DNA of 64,000 nucleotides from an uncultured Treponema sp. (GTDB lineage Bacteria; Spirochaetota; Spirochaetia; Treponematales; Treponemataceae): NCBI GenBank assembly GCA_946535985.1, contig CAMNDY010000003.1:21771-85770 (forward strand), in the 5' to 3' direction. Positions 44,962 to 54,564 of this stretch are shown here, in pieces. Each line of letters opens with the position of its first letter. Position 1 is the stretch's first letter. Under the pieces are notes generated by a model. It saw only the letters and a list, made by a program, of their open reading frames with translations, was not told where the DNA came from and did no database searches. Made by a program: the position numbers and the translations under genes.

Positions 44962-46446
44962 ATGGATAATAACCAGAATCTTAAATCAAAAACAATTTCG
45001 TCAATGCTATGGTCAGCTACTCAAAGATTCGGAGTATTAATATTATCTTTTATATCAAATCTTGTTCTTGCCTGGTATCTTTCCGCAGAAGATTTTGGTG
45101 TAATAGGAATGCTTACAATTTTTATTTCACTTAGTGAAACATTTATAGATTCTGGACTTGGTGCAGCATTAATTCAAAAAAAAGAACCAACTGAATTAGA
45201 CTATTCTACTGTCTTCTGGACTAATTTATTAATCTCGATTGTTTTATATATTGTTCTTTTCTTTTCTGCTCCTTTTATTTCAAAATTTTACAAAATGGAT
45301 ATTTTAACTCCAGTATTAAGAATTAAAGCTGTAGTTTTAATAATCCAAGGTTTCCGCTTAATTCAGACTACAAGATTACAAAAACAATTAAATTTTAAAC
45401 GTATTTCAATTATCTATCTTACTGCTTCGTTTATATCAACTGTAACTGCAATTGTTGCTGCGATTAAAGGAGCCGGTGTCTGGGCCTTGGTTATAAAAAC
45501 TTTAGTTGATACATTTATTCGAACACTTTTGTTCTGGATTGTAGGAAAATGGAAACCTCTTTTTCAATTCAGCAAACAATCATTTAAAGAATTATTTGCC
45601 TTTGGTGGTGTAATGCTTTCTACCAGTTTAATAATAACAGTATACAGTAATTGCCAGGCCTTAATAATTGGTAAAGCTTTTTCAGCAGAGCAATTAGGTT
45701 ATTATACGCAGGCAACAAAACTTGAAGATATTCCAACTACTGCTTTTGAACAAATTGTAAATCAAGTTACATTTCCAGTCTTTTCAAAATTAAAGGAAGA
45801 TATAGAAAAATTAAAAGCAGGCCTAAAAAAAATCCTTATTGCAATTTCTTATATTTGTTTTCCAATGATGATATTTTTCATTATTTGCGCAACTCCTATA
45901 TTTAATTTTTTATATCCGGAAAAATGGGATCCTGCAATTCCATACTTCCGCTACTTATGTCTTGTAGGTATGATGGTTTCTGTCAATACAATGAATACTA
46001 ATCTTATTAAATCTACAGGCCAAAAAGGATTATATTTTAAATTACAAGTCATTAAACGAATCGTAGGAATTATTTTAATAATTTTAAGTGTTTATTTTGG
46101 AATGATTGGGCTTTTGATTGCAAGAGTTATAATCGAATATATTTTCTTTATTATAAACGGAATTGTTACTAATAAAGCAATCAAGTATAGTATTTTTGAA
46201 CAGATTAAAGATATTCTACCTAATTATATTCTTTCTTTTGTAACAGGCTTATTTACATTCTTTATTTTCAGAAATATGCAATTACCTATATCAATAGCAC
46301 GTTTAAATAATTTTGTTACAATTTTAATTGAATTTGTTGTATTTACATTTACATTTATTTTCATTTCATGGATATTTAAATTTAAAGGTTTTCAAACTTA
46401 TAAAGAAATATTAATTTCTAAGTTTTCAAAGGAGAAAAAAGAATGA
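44962..46446 (+). CDS. Polysaccharide flippase (Wzx/MOP family)
   Basis: A 494-residue protein with 12-14 membrane helices, opening SKTISSMLWSATQRFGVLI and continuing LAWYLSAEDFGVIGMLTIFI, the standard start of O-antigen flippases and teichuronic-acid exporters (Pfam Polysacc_synt_3). It would move undecaprenyl-diphosphate-linked glycan from the cytosolic to the periplasmic face. GAGG is placed before the ATG, and the last bases overlap the next LicD-like gene (ATGA). The position among three LicD genes implies that the phospho-decorated glycan is its cargo. Confidence 0.9.
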   Translation: MDNNQNLKSKTISSMLWSATQRFGVLILSFISNLVLAWYLSAEDFGVIGMLTIFISLSETFIDSGLGAALIQKKEPTELDYSTVFWTNLLISIVLYIVLFFSAPFISKFYKMDILTPVLRIKAVVLIIQGFRLIQTTRLQKQLNFKRISIIYLTASFISTVTAIVAAIKGAGVWALVIKTLVDTFIRTLLFWIVGKWKPLFQFSKQSFKELFAFGGVMLSTSLIITVYSNCQALIIGKAFSAEQLGYYTQATKLEDIPTTAFEQIVNQVTFPVFSKLKEDIEKLKAGLKKILIAISYICFPMMIFFIICATPIFNFLYPEKWDPAIPYFRYLCLVGMMVSVNTMNTNLIKSTGQKGLYFKLQVIKRIVGIILIILSVYFGMIGLLIARVIIEYIFFIINGIVTNKAIKYSIFEQIKDILPNYILSFVTGLFTFFIFRNMQLPISIARLNNFVTILIEFVVFTFTFIFISWIFKFKGFQTYKEILISKFSKEKKE

Positions 46447-47312
46447 AAGAACCTGAAAGATTTGTAAAATTTTCAGAATCTAATATCTATATTAAAAATA
46501 TTCATCATTGTCTCATGATAATTGCCAAAGAAATTAAACGAGTATGCGAAAAAAACAATATTCCATATTTTATGATTGCGGGTACATTACTTGGAGCTGT
46601 AAGACATCAGGGCTTTATTCCCTGGGATGATGATATGGATTTTGGAATGTTTCGTGATGATTACAACAGGTTTATAGAAGCCTGTAAAACAGATTTAGAT
46701 CATGAACATTTTTTTGTCCAGAATATTTACACAGATTCTGGTTATGGAAAATTTTATACACGACTTTTGTTAAATGATACTTATTTAGATTATGATTATA
46801 TAAGTCAAGTTCAATCAAAAAAAGCATTGTTCATTGATATTTTTCCATATGACAGTGTTCCAGAATCAAAAATTTTAAGAAAAAAACAAAGTATGATAAC
46901 CTCTTTTGCAATGAGACTCATAAAAAAGAAATTGAATTATGGAATTGTTTGTTATACTTTTGGTGGAAAAATAGAATTATTACTTGAACCTTTTTTTAAG
47001 AAAGATACAATTATTAAAATGTATGAAAAAGAAATGCAGCGTTATAATAAAAAATTACCGAACAGTACTTGTGTCTGCTGTTCTAATGCTGGAGAAGGAT
47101 ATCCAAAAGAAACTCTGAAAAGAAAATGGCTTAATGAATTAAAGATGTACAAGTTTGAAGATACAGAATTCCCGGGTTCTGTATTATATGATGAATATCT
47201 TACTTATTTTTATGGAGACTTTATGACTCCTCCTCCACCGGAAAAACAATTAACCCATGAATTTGAAAAATTGGATTTTGGACCTTATAAATTAGAATCC
47301 AACAATAAATAA
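46443..47312 (+). CDS. LicD-family phosphotransferase 2 (divergent)
   Basis: The second LicD-like protein (289 residues), less like the other two. [20 protein letters not shown] and [12 protein letters not shown] contain the active-site acidic residues, and [11 protein letters not shown] the end motif. The N terminus has an extra 20 residues and the segment between 150 and 220 differs, with two cysteines (CVCCSNAG), suggesting a different donor or acceptor. It overlaps the flippase by four bases and lies 20 bases before tagD. Confidence 0.88.
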   Translation: MKEPERFVKFSESNIYIKNIHHCLMIIAKEIKRVCEKNNIPYFMIAGTLLGAVRHQGFIPWDDDMDFGMFRDDYNRFIEACKTDLDHEHFFVQNIYTDSGYGKFYTRLLLNDTYLDYDYISQVQSKKALFIDIFPYDSVPESKILRKKQSMITSFAMRLIKKKLNYGIVCYTFGGKIELLLEPFFKKDTIIKMYEKEMQRYNKKLPNSTCVCCSNAGEGYPKETLKRKWLNELKMYKFEDTEFPGSVLYDEYLTYFYGDFMTPPPPEKQLTHEFEKLDFGPYKLESNNK

Positions 47313-47332
47313 ACAATAAGGAGAATAGAAAA

Positions 47333-47725
47333 ATGAAACGAGTTATTACATATGGAACATTTGATTTATTACACTATGGACATATTAATCTTTTAAAAAG
47401 AGCTAAAGCCCTGGGAGATTATCTTATAGTAGCCCTTTCGACTGATGAATTTAACTGGAATGAAAAACAAAAAAAATGCTATTTCTCTTATGAAAAACGT
47501 AAGGCTCTTCTTGAAGCAATTCGTTATGTTGACCTTGTAATTCCTGAAGAATCATGGGAACAGAAAAAAACTGATGTAAAAGAATATCATATAGATACTT
47601 TTGTAATTGGAGATGACTGGAAAGGTAAATTTGACTTTTTAAAAGATCAATGCGAAGTTGTTTACCTTGAACGAACTCCAGAAATTTCTACTACCAAGAT
47701 TAAAGAGGATATTGGTAAGAAATGA
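47333..47725 (+). CDS. tagD: Glycerol-3-phosphate cytidylyltransferase TagD
   Basis: A 130-residue enzyme that makes CDP-glycerol from sn-glycerol 3-phosphate and CTP. It is very close to Bacillus subtilis TagD in order and length: [19 protein letters not shown] with H14 and H17 of the HxGH motif, [64 protein letters not shown]. This directly supports glycerol phosphate as a building block here. AAGGAG precedes the ATG. Stop overlaps the following LicD-like start (ATGA). TarD-like CTP:ribitol use is unlikely given the match. Confidence 0.95.
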   Translation: MKRVITYGTFDLLHYGHINLLKRAKALGDYLIVALSTDEFNWNEKQKKCYFSYEKRKALLEAIRYVDLVIPEESWEQKKTDVKEYHIDTFVIGDDWKGKFDFLKDQCEVVYLERTPEISTTKIKEDIGKK

Positions 47726-48567
47726 ATTTAACTCCCGACACCCTTCGCCAGCTCCAGCTCATAGAACTAAAAGCCCTCGACGAAGTAAAAAGAATCTGCG
47801 AGCTTCACAACCTTAAATATTTTTTAATTGCAGGAAATCTCATTGGCGCAATTCGTCATAAGGGTTTTATTCCCTGGGATGACGATATTGATATTGGAAT
47901 GATGCGCAGTGACTATGATAAGTTTATAGAATATTGCAAAACAGATCTGGACACTGAGCACTTTTTTCTTCAAACACCTTCTACCGAAAAAGGAAACGCC
48001 GACTTTGAGCTTGCCCGCATAAGAATTAATGGAACTAAATTTGTAGAAAAACATCGTAAGGATTTGAATCTTCATAATGGTATTTTTGTAGAAGTATTTC
48101 CTTATGATGATTTACCAGACAGCAATTTACACAGTTTCTTTTATGGAAATACATTTATAATGCTAAAAAAGGCTGCTGGAGTTAGACTTGGCTATCATTA
48201 TGGAGAAAACAGTAAATTAAAAAAAGCTGTGCTGGCTGTAATTACTTTCTTCTCAAAAATAATTCCTTTAGAAAAGCTTGTGAAAATACTCGACACCTAC
48301 CACCTCAAATACCAAAACCCAAATTCAAAATGGGTATTCCTTATTGCCGGCGGTACTTCTTACAAAAAAGAACGTCACTTACGCAGCACTGTCACAGAAC
48401 TTACAACGACTGAGTTTGAAGGCAAGCAATACCCAATTCCCAAGGATTATGACACCTTCCTTAGAGAACAGTATGGCGACTACATGACACCTCCTCCGGA
48501 AGATAAACGTTCTAATGATTATCACACAATCGAAGAAATTGATTTTGGACCATATCAGGAAGAATAA
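47722..48567 (+). CDS. LicD-family phosphotransferase 3
   Basis: A 281-residue LicD-like protein, the near-duplicate of the one at 44.1 kb: [52 protein letters not shown] and [15 protein letters not shown] are shared. Base composition in the first 150 bases is clearly richer in G and C than in the 44-47 kb genes, so the two copies may have different histories. Placed directly after tagD with overlap, it is the best candidate for a LicD that uses CDP-glycerol. A CDP-choline donor stays possible; no choline kinase or LicC gene is present in the window. Confidence 0.9.
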   Translation: MNLTPDTLRQLQLIELKALDEVKRICELHNLKYFLIAGNLIGAIRHKGFIPWDDDIDIGMMRSDYDKFIEYCKTDLDTEHFFLQTPSTEKGNADFELARIRINGTKFVEKHRKDLNLHNGIFVEVFPYDDLPDSNLHSFFYGNTFIMLKKAAGVRLGYHYGENSKLKKAVLAVITFFSKIIPLEKLVKILDTYHLKYQNPNSKWVFLIAGGTSYKKERHLRSTVTELTTTEFEGKQYPIPKDYDTFLREQYGDYMTPPPEDKRSNDYHTIEEIDFGPYQEE

Positions 48568-49752
48568 ATGAAAGAAGATTCAAACAAAAACCAGCATCGT
48601 TATACTTCATCCCGTTTGCATCATATTATAAGCAGCCTGCCCTATGCATTTTTATCGTTATTCTGCAAACGTGACAAAAAGTTGATTGTGTTTTGCGGTA
48701 TGCACTGCGACTGTTTTAATTCAAACTCAAAACATTTATTTTTATACTTTCTTAAAAATGAACCGGATTACACTGTAAAGTTTGTTGTAAATGATGAAGA
48801 AAAGTTAAAGTCGCTGACTCAAGAATATGGTGACCATTTTATAGATACCCGAACAAAAGAAGGGAAAAAAATCGCTATTCATGCCGCAACCTGGATTGTT
48901 TCCTGGCTGGACTTACCTCTTGGTGGTTTATTCCTGCGCTTCCGCCGCTATGTACTTCATCTGGGACATGGGATTCTTTTAAAGGGACTTGGTTTTACCG
49001 AAAAAGACGGCCATTTTATTAAAAAGCTCTACTATTTCTTAAACAAATCAAATATCACCTGCTCTCTTGCTACTTCAGACTTTATGGCAAAACTTGTCGC
49101 AAAATCTATGGGAACTTCTGTTCGACGTACTGTTATTTGCGGGCAACCTTATACAGATGCTCTTTTTAATGAACCTTTGGTTTTACCGGAAATTGATAAT
49201 ACAGAATTTAAAGTTCTTTATGCTCCAACCTGGCGCAAGCATTCAGAAGTTAAGCTTTTTCCTTTTGCCGATTTTGATTTTGAAAAAATGGAAAGCTTTC
49301 TTACACAAAACAAAATTCATATTTATGTACGCTTTCATCCGGCATATGAAGAAACAATACCAAGTGATATTCTGAAGATGAAAAACGTATCGCTTTTTTC
49401 GGCAAAAAAATATACAGAGGTAATGGATTATATAAATATTTTTGATACTCTCATTACAGACTATTCTTCAATTTATCTGGATTATATGCCGCTTGAAAGG
49501 CCAATGATTTTCCTGCCTTATGATCTGGAAGAAGAATTAAAAACCTCCGGCTTTGTAATGGATTATATGGAAAATACACCGGGATTAAAACCTTCATCTC
49601 AAACAGAATTTACAGATGCATTATTGCAGGCAAAAAATAATCCTGAACAATTTATACAAGCAATTAAAGATATGAATCAAAAATTGAACAGCTATCCAAA
49701 AGATTGCTGTAAAAATCTAGCTGCCATAATTAAAAATCAATTGGAGAAATAA
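48568..49752 (+). CDS. CDP-glycerol glycerophosphotransferase family protein 2
   Basis: A 394-residue TagB/TagF-type enzyme. Early GMHCDCFNSNSKHLFLYF and HLGHGILLKGLG, then LYAPTWRKHSE, IYVRFHPAYEE and LITDYSSIYLDYMPLERP provide the CDP-glycerol and acceptor sites with the family His residues. No N-terminal anchor helix, unlike the island's first TagF-like enzyme; a hydrophobic amphipathic stretch near 10-25 may bind membranes. Alone it is compatible with a primase (single addition) as well as a polymerase. Starts immediately after the licD-like stop. Confidence 0.87.
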   Translation: MKEDSNKNQHRYTSSRLHHIISSLPYAFLSLFCKRDKKLIVFCGMHCDCFNSNSKHLFLYFLKNEPDYTVKFVVNDEEKLKSLTQEYGDHFIDTRTKEGKKIAIHAATWIVSWLDLPLGGLFLRFRRYVLHLGHGILLKGLGFTEKDGHFIKKLYYFLNKSNITCSLATSDFMAKLVAKSMGTSVRRTVICGQPYTDALFNEPLVLPEIDNTEFKVLYAPTWRKHSEVKLFPFADFDFEKMESFLTQNKIHIYVRFHPAYEETIPSDILKMKNVSLFSAKKYTEVMDYINIFDTLITDYSSIYLDYMPLERPMIFLPYDLEEELKTSGFVMDYMENTPGLKPSSQTEFTDALLQAKNNPEQFIQAIKDMNQKLNSYPKDCCKNLAAIIKNQLEK

Positions 49753-50747
49753 TGAAAATTTTTTTTCTTAAACTACTTTTCTTATTTGTAACTATACTTT
49801 TTTCATCATGTATTTCAAAACCTATCGAAGATCAAAAAATCGACTTATATGAGAATATTACAGGCAGCAAAAAATTAAATATTGATAAACCTCAAATTAA
49901 AATTTATTTCCCATCTTTTATGAAATTTGATAAATCTACAAATCATAAACGCATGGTATGGGGAGATGGAATAATTGTATTCCTTCCCGACGGAAAAGTA
50001 ATGATGGTTGATTGCTTTGATTCCGAAGGTCAGGACGATCTGCTTGCATTTATGGAAGGGCTTGGAATTACAACCATTGATTACTTTTTTGCAACACATA
50101 ATCACATGGACCATATTGGCAACGTTCCAATATTGTTAAATCATTTTACAATCAAAAACTATTATTGGAATGGCGTTCATTTTGATTCTTTTGGAGATGC
50201 CTTTGTAAGTGAGATTCTTGAAGACAATAAAATTGAACCAATTCGCTTGCAAGAAGGTGATTCATTTACAATTTGCGAAGATCCTCTATGTAAAATTGAC
50301 GTTCTCTGGCCAAATCTTACTGATCAGGATATTTATGATGCCTTTTATAATCCAGGAAAAACTGAGCGTTTAAAAAATAACACATCTCTGGTTTTTAAAT
50401 TAACCTATGACGATTTTTCTATTTTATTTACCGGCGATTTATACAAACAAGGCGATGAGATTCTTACCAAAACTTATGGTTCAAAACTAAAGTCAACGGT
50501 ATTAAAAGTTCCTCATCACGCAGAATTTTATACCTCTAACAATCTTGATTTTGTAAAAGCAGTTTCTCCTGAAATTGCTATTTCTCAAGATAATGAATAT
50601 GTAAAATATCCGGTTTCGAATTATGGAATTTCCAGAATTTATAAAAAAGCAAAATCAAGACTTTTTTTCAGAGAGTCAGCCGGATATATTTTAGTTACTT
50701 CTGACGGCACAAATTATTCTGTAAAAGAAGAGACTTTTACAGAATAA
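49752..50747 (+). CDS. Secreted MBL-fold lipoprotein, possible phosphorylcholine/phosphodiester esterase
   Basis: The 331-residue product has a short lipoprotein signal (KLLFLFVTILFSSC, lipid on Cys20 by the loose spirochaete lipobox) and a metallo-beta-lactamase fold: THNHMDHIGN with ligands H116, H118, D120 and H121, then FTGDLYK and VPHHAEF. The order and spacing of LGITTIDYFFATHNHMDHIG and the NNTSLVFKL-to-GDL block recall both pneumococcal Pce, which strips phosphorylcholine from teichoic acid, and the ComEC C-terminal domain. Location at the end of the licD/tagD operon favours removal of a glycan phospho-substituent. It overlaps the upstream gene by one base. Confidence 0.78.
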   Translation: MKIFFLKLLFLFVTILFSSCISKPIEDQKIDLYENITGSKKLNIDKPQIKIYFPSFMKFDKSTNHKRMVWGDGIIVFLPDGKVMMVDCFDSEGQDDLLAFMEGLGITTIDYFFATHNHMDHIGNVPILLNHFTIKNYYWNGVHFDSFGDAFVSEILEDNKIEPIRLQEGDSFTICEDPLCKIDVLWPNLTDQDIYDAFYNPGKTERLKNNTSLVFKLTYDDFSILFTGDLYKQGDEILTKTYGSKLKSTVLKVPHHAEFYTSNNLDFVKAVSPEIAISQDNEYVKYPVSNYGISRIYKKAKSRLFFRESAGYILVTSDGTNYSVKEETFTE

Positions 50748-50749
50748 AA

Positions 50750-52699
50750 TTAAAAGGCACAGGCTTTAATTCCTAAAGAAAGAACAAGCCCCCTGTTTTC
50801 CTTATATTCATCGTTACTGAATTTTGTGTACTTTGTATTTTTAGAAGGACTTGCATCTCCAATAGTGGTAAACCAGTTATGTACGTAACCAATTGTTCCA
50901 TAAAGTTTAATTGGTACTCCAAAGTGATTAAAATCATAAGAAGCTTCTAAGGCAATAATGTTCATCCATTCATAAGTACCGTCTTTTAAGAAGTATTTAT
51001 GAAGATTATTTCGTCCGGGGCCATATCTTCCTGCAGGAAGCTCAGAATAAATAGAAGAGCCGCTGTAAATATTAGAAGCACTACCCCAGTCTACTCCATG
51101 TCTTATGAACTGATATCGAAGACTAAATAAAGCTGCCGGTAAAGGCTGGCTTTCAATTTTAACAAACAACTCATCAGAGTTTGGCTGTAAGTAATAGCCT
51201 AAAGATTCTCCGTTATTTGTATAGTTTTCACAAATATAATGTGGATAATATGGCTGATTTTTTTCCGGATCCAGAGCTTCGTGTGTATAACAATATGGTT
51301 CAACCTTGCTATAGCGTAATGAAAGTGCAGTAAAAGGAAGCCATGGAATATTTATTTTAGAACCAGCCTGATATGCAAACATACAGCGTGTGTTGTGTAA
51401 AGCATCGGTTTTAAGAGCGTTTATTTCATCAATATAAACAGAGCCCCATATAGAACCAATTCCAGGATACATTCCTTTTAAATTTGCAAAGAGTGCAAGG
51501 TTATCATAATCTCCTACGTTATTCTGATAAACAACCCGGTCTACAAGTGGGAATGCATAACCTAATTCAAAACGATTTGGATAAACTACAGTACTACCAA
51601 AATCAAAATGAAAATAATCTGCGTCGAAGTTAAACTCAGCCATAGAAAACAGATTATGGAAGAAGAAGGAATCTTTAATATCATCTATTTTATTTCCAGA
51701 ATCATCACGCGGATACCAGGCATTGCCATTTATATAATTCTGATTTGGAAATTCAAGAAAACCTGTAAGGGCGGAAAAACTCAACCAGCTCAAAGGTTTT
51801 ACAGTAGTATCTAAACCAAAAAAAGGATGTGCATTCTGGTTTAAAACAAGGCTGGAACCTGTATCCATTGCACCCCATTCACGGTTATAGCGGCCAATTC
51901 CAAAGCTTATTAAATCATCAAGGAAAGAGCCGTGAATTTCTCCCTGCATTCCAAAACCGCCGGCAATTTCAAAAGGCCAGCCTGTAAGACCTGTAGAATT
52001 TAATCCACCGTGTAAATAATATACAGAACCATCCCAGTGTTTTTTATAGCTGTATGGAAGAACGGCATAATTTCTGTAAGTGTTTATAGTTCTGTCGCTA
52101 AAGTGATCTTCTCGAACAAAATCAGCTTTATCTCCATAATCATCGTACCACCACCAGCCGATGTTGTACTGGCCAAGCTTTGTTAAATTCATTTTTGTAA
52201 CATCGATGTAAGTAAGAGAACGGTATGAAATATTATTTCCTAAATCTCCAAAAATATTCATGTATCCAAAAAAGTCATAACCTACGCTGTTATTCGAAGA
52301 ATTTGAGTAAAATCCTCCGGAAATAAAATCTTCATTATAAAAATCAATGGCAAAAGTAACTGGTATAGAGCCTTTTTCTGCTGTAGTTTTATATGCCACT
52401 TTTTTTAGAGAAAGGCCATCTTCACGCACAAATTGTTTTTTATATTCTTCAACAATTTTTTTCTGCTTTTCATCATCAAGATTTTCGAGAATCTGATCCA
52501 ATTTTTCTGTAATATATTTTTCTGTATATGGACGAACAGGAGAAAGTGAATCACAAAGCCCACGGGTTTCTGCAATTCGTAAAAAGTTATATACATCATC
52601 TTCTATGTCTACAGTATTATTTGACTGAGCGTATAAAGAGAAAGCCAAGCCTAAACATGAAATAAAAACTCCAAGTTTTTTTATAAAAGTATGTTTCAT
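50750..52699 (-). CDS. Outer-membrane beta-barrel protein, Wzi-like
   Basis: A 649-residue protein with a signal peptide (FIKKLGVFISCLGLAFSLYAQ), a helical N-terminal 100 residues (RIAETRGLCDSLSPVRPYTE, as in Wzi-type and spirochaete surface proteins), then beta-rich sequence with many Tyr and Asn to the end LSLGIKACAF. GGFGMQGEIHGSFLDDLISF and the repeated short aromatic strands fit a barrel. The ATG at 52697-52699 is set by GGAG with six-base spacing. It faces the island operon tail to tail with a two-base gap and pairs with a second barrel gene upstream. Confidence 0.65.
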   Translation of the reverse strand: MKHTFIKKLGVFISCLGLAFSLYAQSNNTVDIEDDVYNFLRIAETRGLCDSLSPVRPYTEKYITEKLDQILENLDDEKQKKIVEEYKKQFVREDGLSLKKVAYKTTAEKGSIPVTFAIDFYNEDFISGGFYSNSSNNSVGYDFFGYMNIFGDLGNNISYRSLTYIDVTKMNLTKLGQYNIGWWWYDDYGDKADFVREDHFSDRTINTYRNYAVLPYSYKKHWDGSVYYLHGGLNSTGLTGWPFEIAGGFGMQGEIHGSFLDDLISFGIGRYNREWGAMDTGSSLVLNQNAHPFFGLDTTVKPLSWLSFSALTGFLEFPNQNYINGNAWYPRDDSGNKIDDIKDSFFFHNLFSMAEFNFDADYFHFDFGSTVVYPNRFELGYAFPLVDRVVYQNNVGDYDNLALFANLKGMYPGIGSIWGSVYIDEINALKTDALHNTRCMFAYQAGSKINIPWLPFTALSLRYSKVEPYCYTHEALDPEKNQPYYPHYICENYTNNGESLGYYLQPNSDELFVKIESQPLPAALFSLRYQFIRHGVDWGSASNIYSGSSIYSELPAGRYGPGRNNLHKYFLKDGTYEWMNIIALEASYDFNHFGVPIKLYGTIGYVHNWFTTIGDASPSKNTKYTKFSNDEYKENRGLVLSLGIKACAF

Positions 52700-52716
52700 C
52701 AAATTCTCCAGAATTA

Positions 52717-54459
52717 TTATAAAATTTTATATGTAAATGCTATATCAAACTCAAAACCAAAATCATTGTTATTTTTTTGATGTTTAGAATTCATAATGTA
52801 ATCAAATATAATCTGACCATTAATCTCAAACTTTTCATTAAACAAATAAGCTCCTTTGACAGTTACACTGTTTGTAATCTGCTGAATACCTGAAATTTTC
52901 ATACTCATAGCTTTCTGGTACAGTGCTTCTTCATCTTCGTCGGTTATATATCCTTCTTTACGCAATTTATATTCTACCGAAGGATAATAATCATAATACT
53001 TTCCGTCATCTGTCATGCTTTCGAAAATTGAAATATCGTTTTGTCCATAAACTAAAAGTGAATAGCCTAGTCCTGCTGAAAATTTTGGATTTTTGTATTC
53101 AATATCAAATATTCCGCCAATACAATCCGGTCCATAAGGAGAACCAATCCAGGAATAAACCTTTTCTTTTGTCTGCATGTCTATTCTAAACTTATATAAA
53201 GAAGCAGAAGGAGTTTGTTTTATATACATGTAAGGTGAATTATAAATAAACTCAGCGGCAAAATTTAAGGTATCATTGTTTTGTAACAAGAAGCTGTAAT
53301 CTGCACCGGCCTGCAAGCCTATAGAATTAGGATAATATCTGCCCCAGGAGTTACCTCTTTCATAAGGAAGCTGCATTTCAATCTGATTATAAATTGCATA
53401 AAGACGAAGATTTGTTACCGGGCTATATTCAAGCATATAAGCAAAATCAGCACAGAAATTTGTTTCTCTATAAATATTTTTATTTTCATCTGTTGAATAA
53501 TTAAGCCAGCCGCCAAACTGATGCATAAATGGAATTGGATTCAAAAATCTTAGTGAAAAAGGATTTACTACCAGAGAAGCTTCCATAATGCTGAATTTGA
53601 CTTTCTTAAAAAGACGGATATCAAACTGATGTAAATAAAGATATCTTTCTGTATTTGCCCCCTGCTGAATATTATCCATGCGGTTTGAACTTACATGAAC
53701 AACATCACTTGTAAATTTAACAATTGGAGTAAAGAAATCCAATTCAAAATATGCGTCGGTTTCAAAGGTTTTATTATAAATAATACTACCGGTTAAGGTT
53801 TGGCCAATTGATTTTCCCTGTTTTCCTGCCTGAAAGTTAAAGCCCCAGTTTTCGTAAGTTTTTCCAAAAGAGGCATATGCAAAGGTAGGAAAATAAAACT
53901 CTACATCAAGAGGATCGAATTTTTCTGTGATATTCAGCGGAAAATTACAAAAATTATCATTTCTACTGGCGGCAATATGGTTTTTTCCCAAAAAGAAATT
54001 ACCGCCCATTGCAATTATGTCGCCATAACCAATATTTAAGGGAGCTGTAATTATATTATCCTTAAAATAATAATCGAATGACCAGGGAATATCCTTATTT
54101 GTCTTATAATAAAACTCAAGGTTCAACTGAGGATGAACAGTAAGATGAAAGTCTGGAACATTTGGGAACAAGTCTTCTTTTGTATACAATTCTTTATAAA
54201 GTTTGTCGTATAAAAACTTGCCGTAATCGTCTAAAGCATCATAATCATATTGTTTCAGATAAAATTTAAGCTCACTTACACTTATAGGAGTGTTGTTTGT
54301 AAAGCTGAAAAGTTTTGAATTTGCCTGCAGCTTTAAAAAATCAGAATAAATAGGCGATTCCGGTGGAATAATCTGAGCGTCATTTATTACGTTAGAAAAA
54401 AGCGCTGAGCAAAGCAGGAATGTTATACAAATTGACACAATTTTCTTTTTTGTCTTCAT
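52717..54459 (-). CDS. Outer-membrane beta-barrel protein, Wzi-like
   Basis: A 580-residue protein: signal peptide (KKKIVSICITFLLCSALFSNV), a helical N-terminal third (VSELKFYLKQYDYDALDDY) and then barrel-like beta strands, such as INIGYGDIIAMGGNFFLG-type repeats and a final FDIAFTYKIL. This is the same plan as the neighbouring barrel 15 bases downstream. The conventional start would be a GTG at 54504, but the ATG at 54457-54459 immediately precedes the signal peptide, so I use it. No ribosome site is seen; the promoter spacing suggests a leaderless mRNA. Function is inferred only from fold and neighbours. Confidence 0.65.
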   Translation of the reverse strand: MKTKKKIVSICITFLLCSALFSNVINDAQIIPPESPIYSDFLKLQANSKLFSFTNNTPISVSELKFYLKQYDYDALDDYGKFLYDKLYKELYTKEDLFPNVPDFHLTVHPQLNLEFYYKTNKDIPWSFDYYFKDNIITAPLNIGYGDIIAMGGNFFLGKNHIAASRNDNFCNFPLNITEKFDPLDVEFYFPTFAYASFGKTYENWGFNFQAGKQGKSIGQTLTGSIIYNKTFETDAYFELDFFTPIVKFTSDVVHVSSNRMDNIQQGANTERYLYLHQFDIRLFKKVKFSIMEASLVVNPFSLRFLNPIPFMHQFGGWLNYSTDENKNIYRETNFCADFAYMLEYSPVTNLRLYAIYNQIEMQLPYERGNSWGRYYPNSIGLQAGADYSFLLQNNDTLNFAAEFIYNSPYMYIKQTPSASLYKFRIDMQTKEKVYSWIGSPYGPDCIGGIFDIEYKNPKFSAGLGYSLLVYGQNDISIFESMTDDGKYYDYYPSVEYKLRKEGYITDEDEEALYQKAMSMKISGIQQITNSVTVKGAYLFNEKFEINGQIIFDYIMNSKHQKNNNDFGFEFDIAFTYKIL

Positions 54460-54465
54460 ATATAA

Positions 54466-54494
54466 AATATAACATAATGGGTAAAAATTGTTAA
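54466..54494 (-). promoter_or_regulatory. Sigma-70 promoter of the outer-membrane pair
   Basis: Minus-strand TTAACA and TATATT spaced by 17 bases; predicted start coincides with the ATG at 54459 to within a base or two. Confidence 0.5.
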
Positions 54495-54529
54495 TATCAC
54501 TCACATATTGGCTTTATAATACTTTTGAA

Positions 54530-54558
54530 TAGACACTTTATCGATTAAATATTATAAT
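54530..54558 (+). promoter_or_regulatory. Sigma-70 promoter of the wbaP-like gene
   Basis: TAGACA (54530-54535) and perfect TATAAT (54553-54558) with 17-base spacing; the predicted start falls at or next to the ATG at 54565. Confidence 0.55.
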
Positions 54559-54564
54559 TATTAT

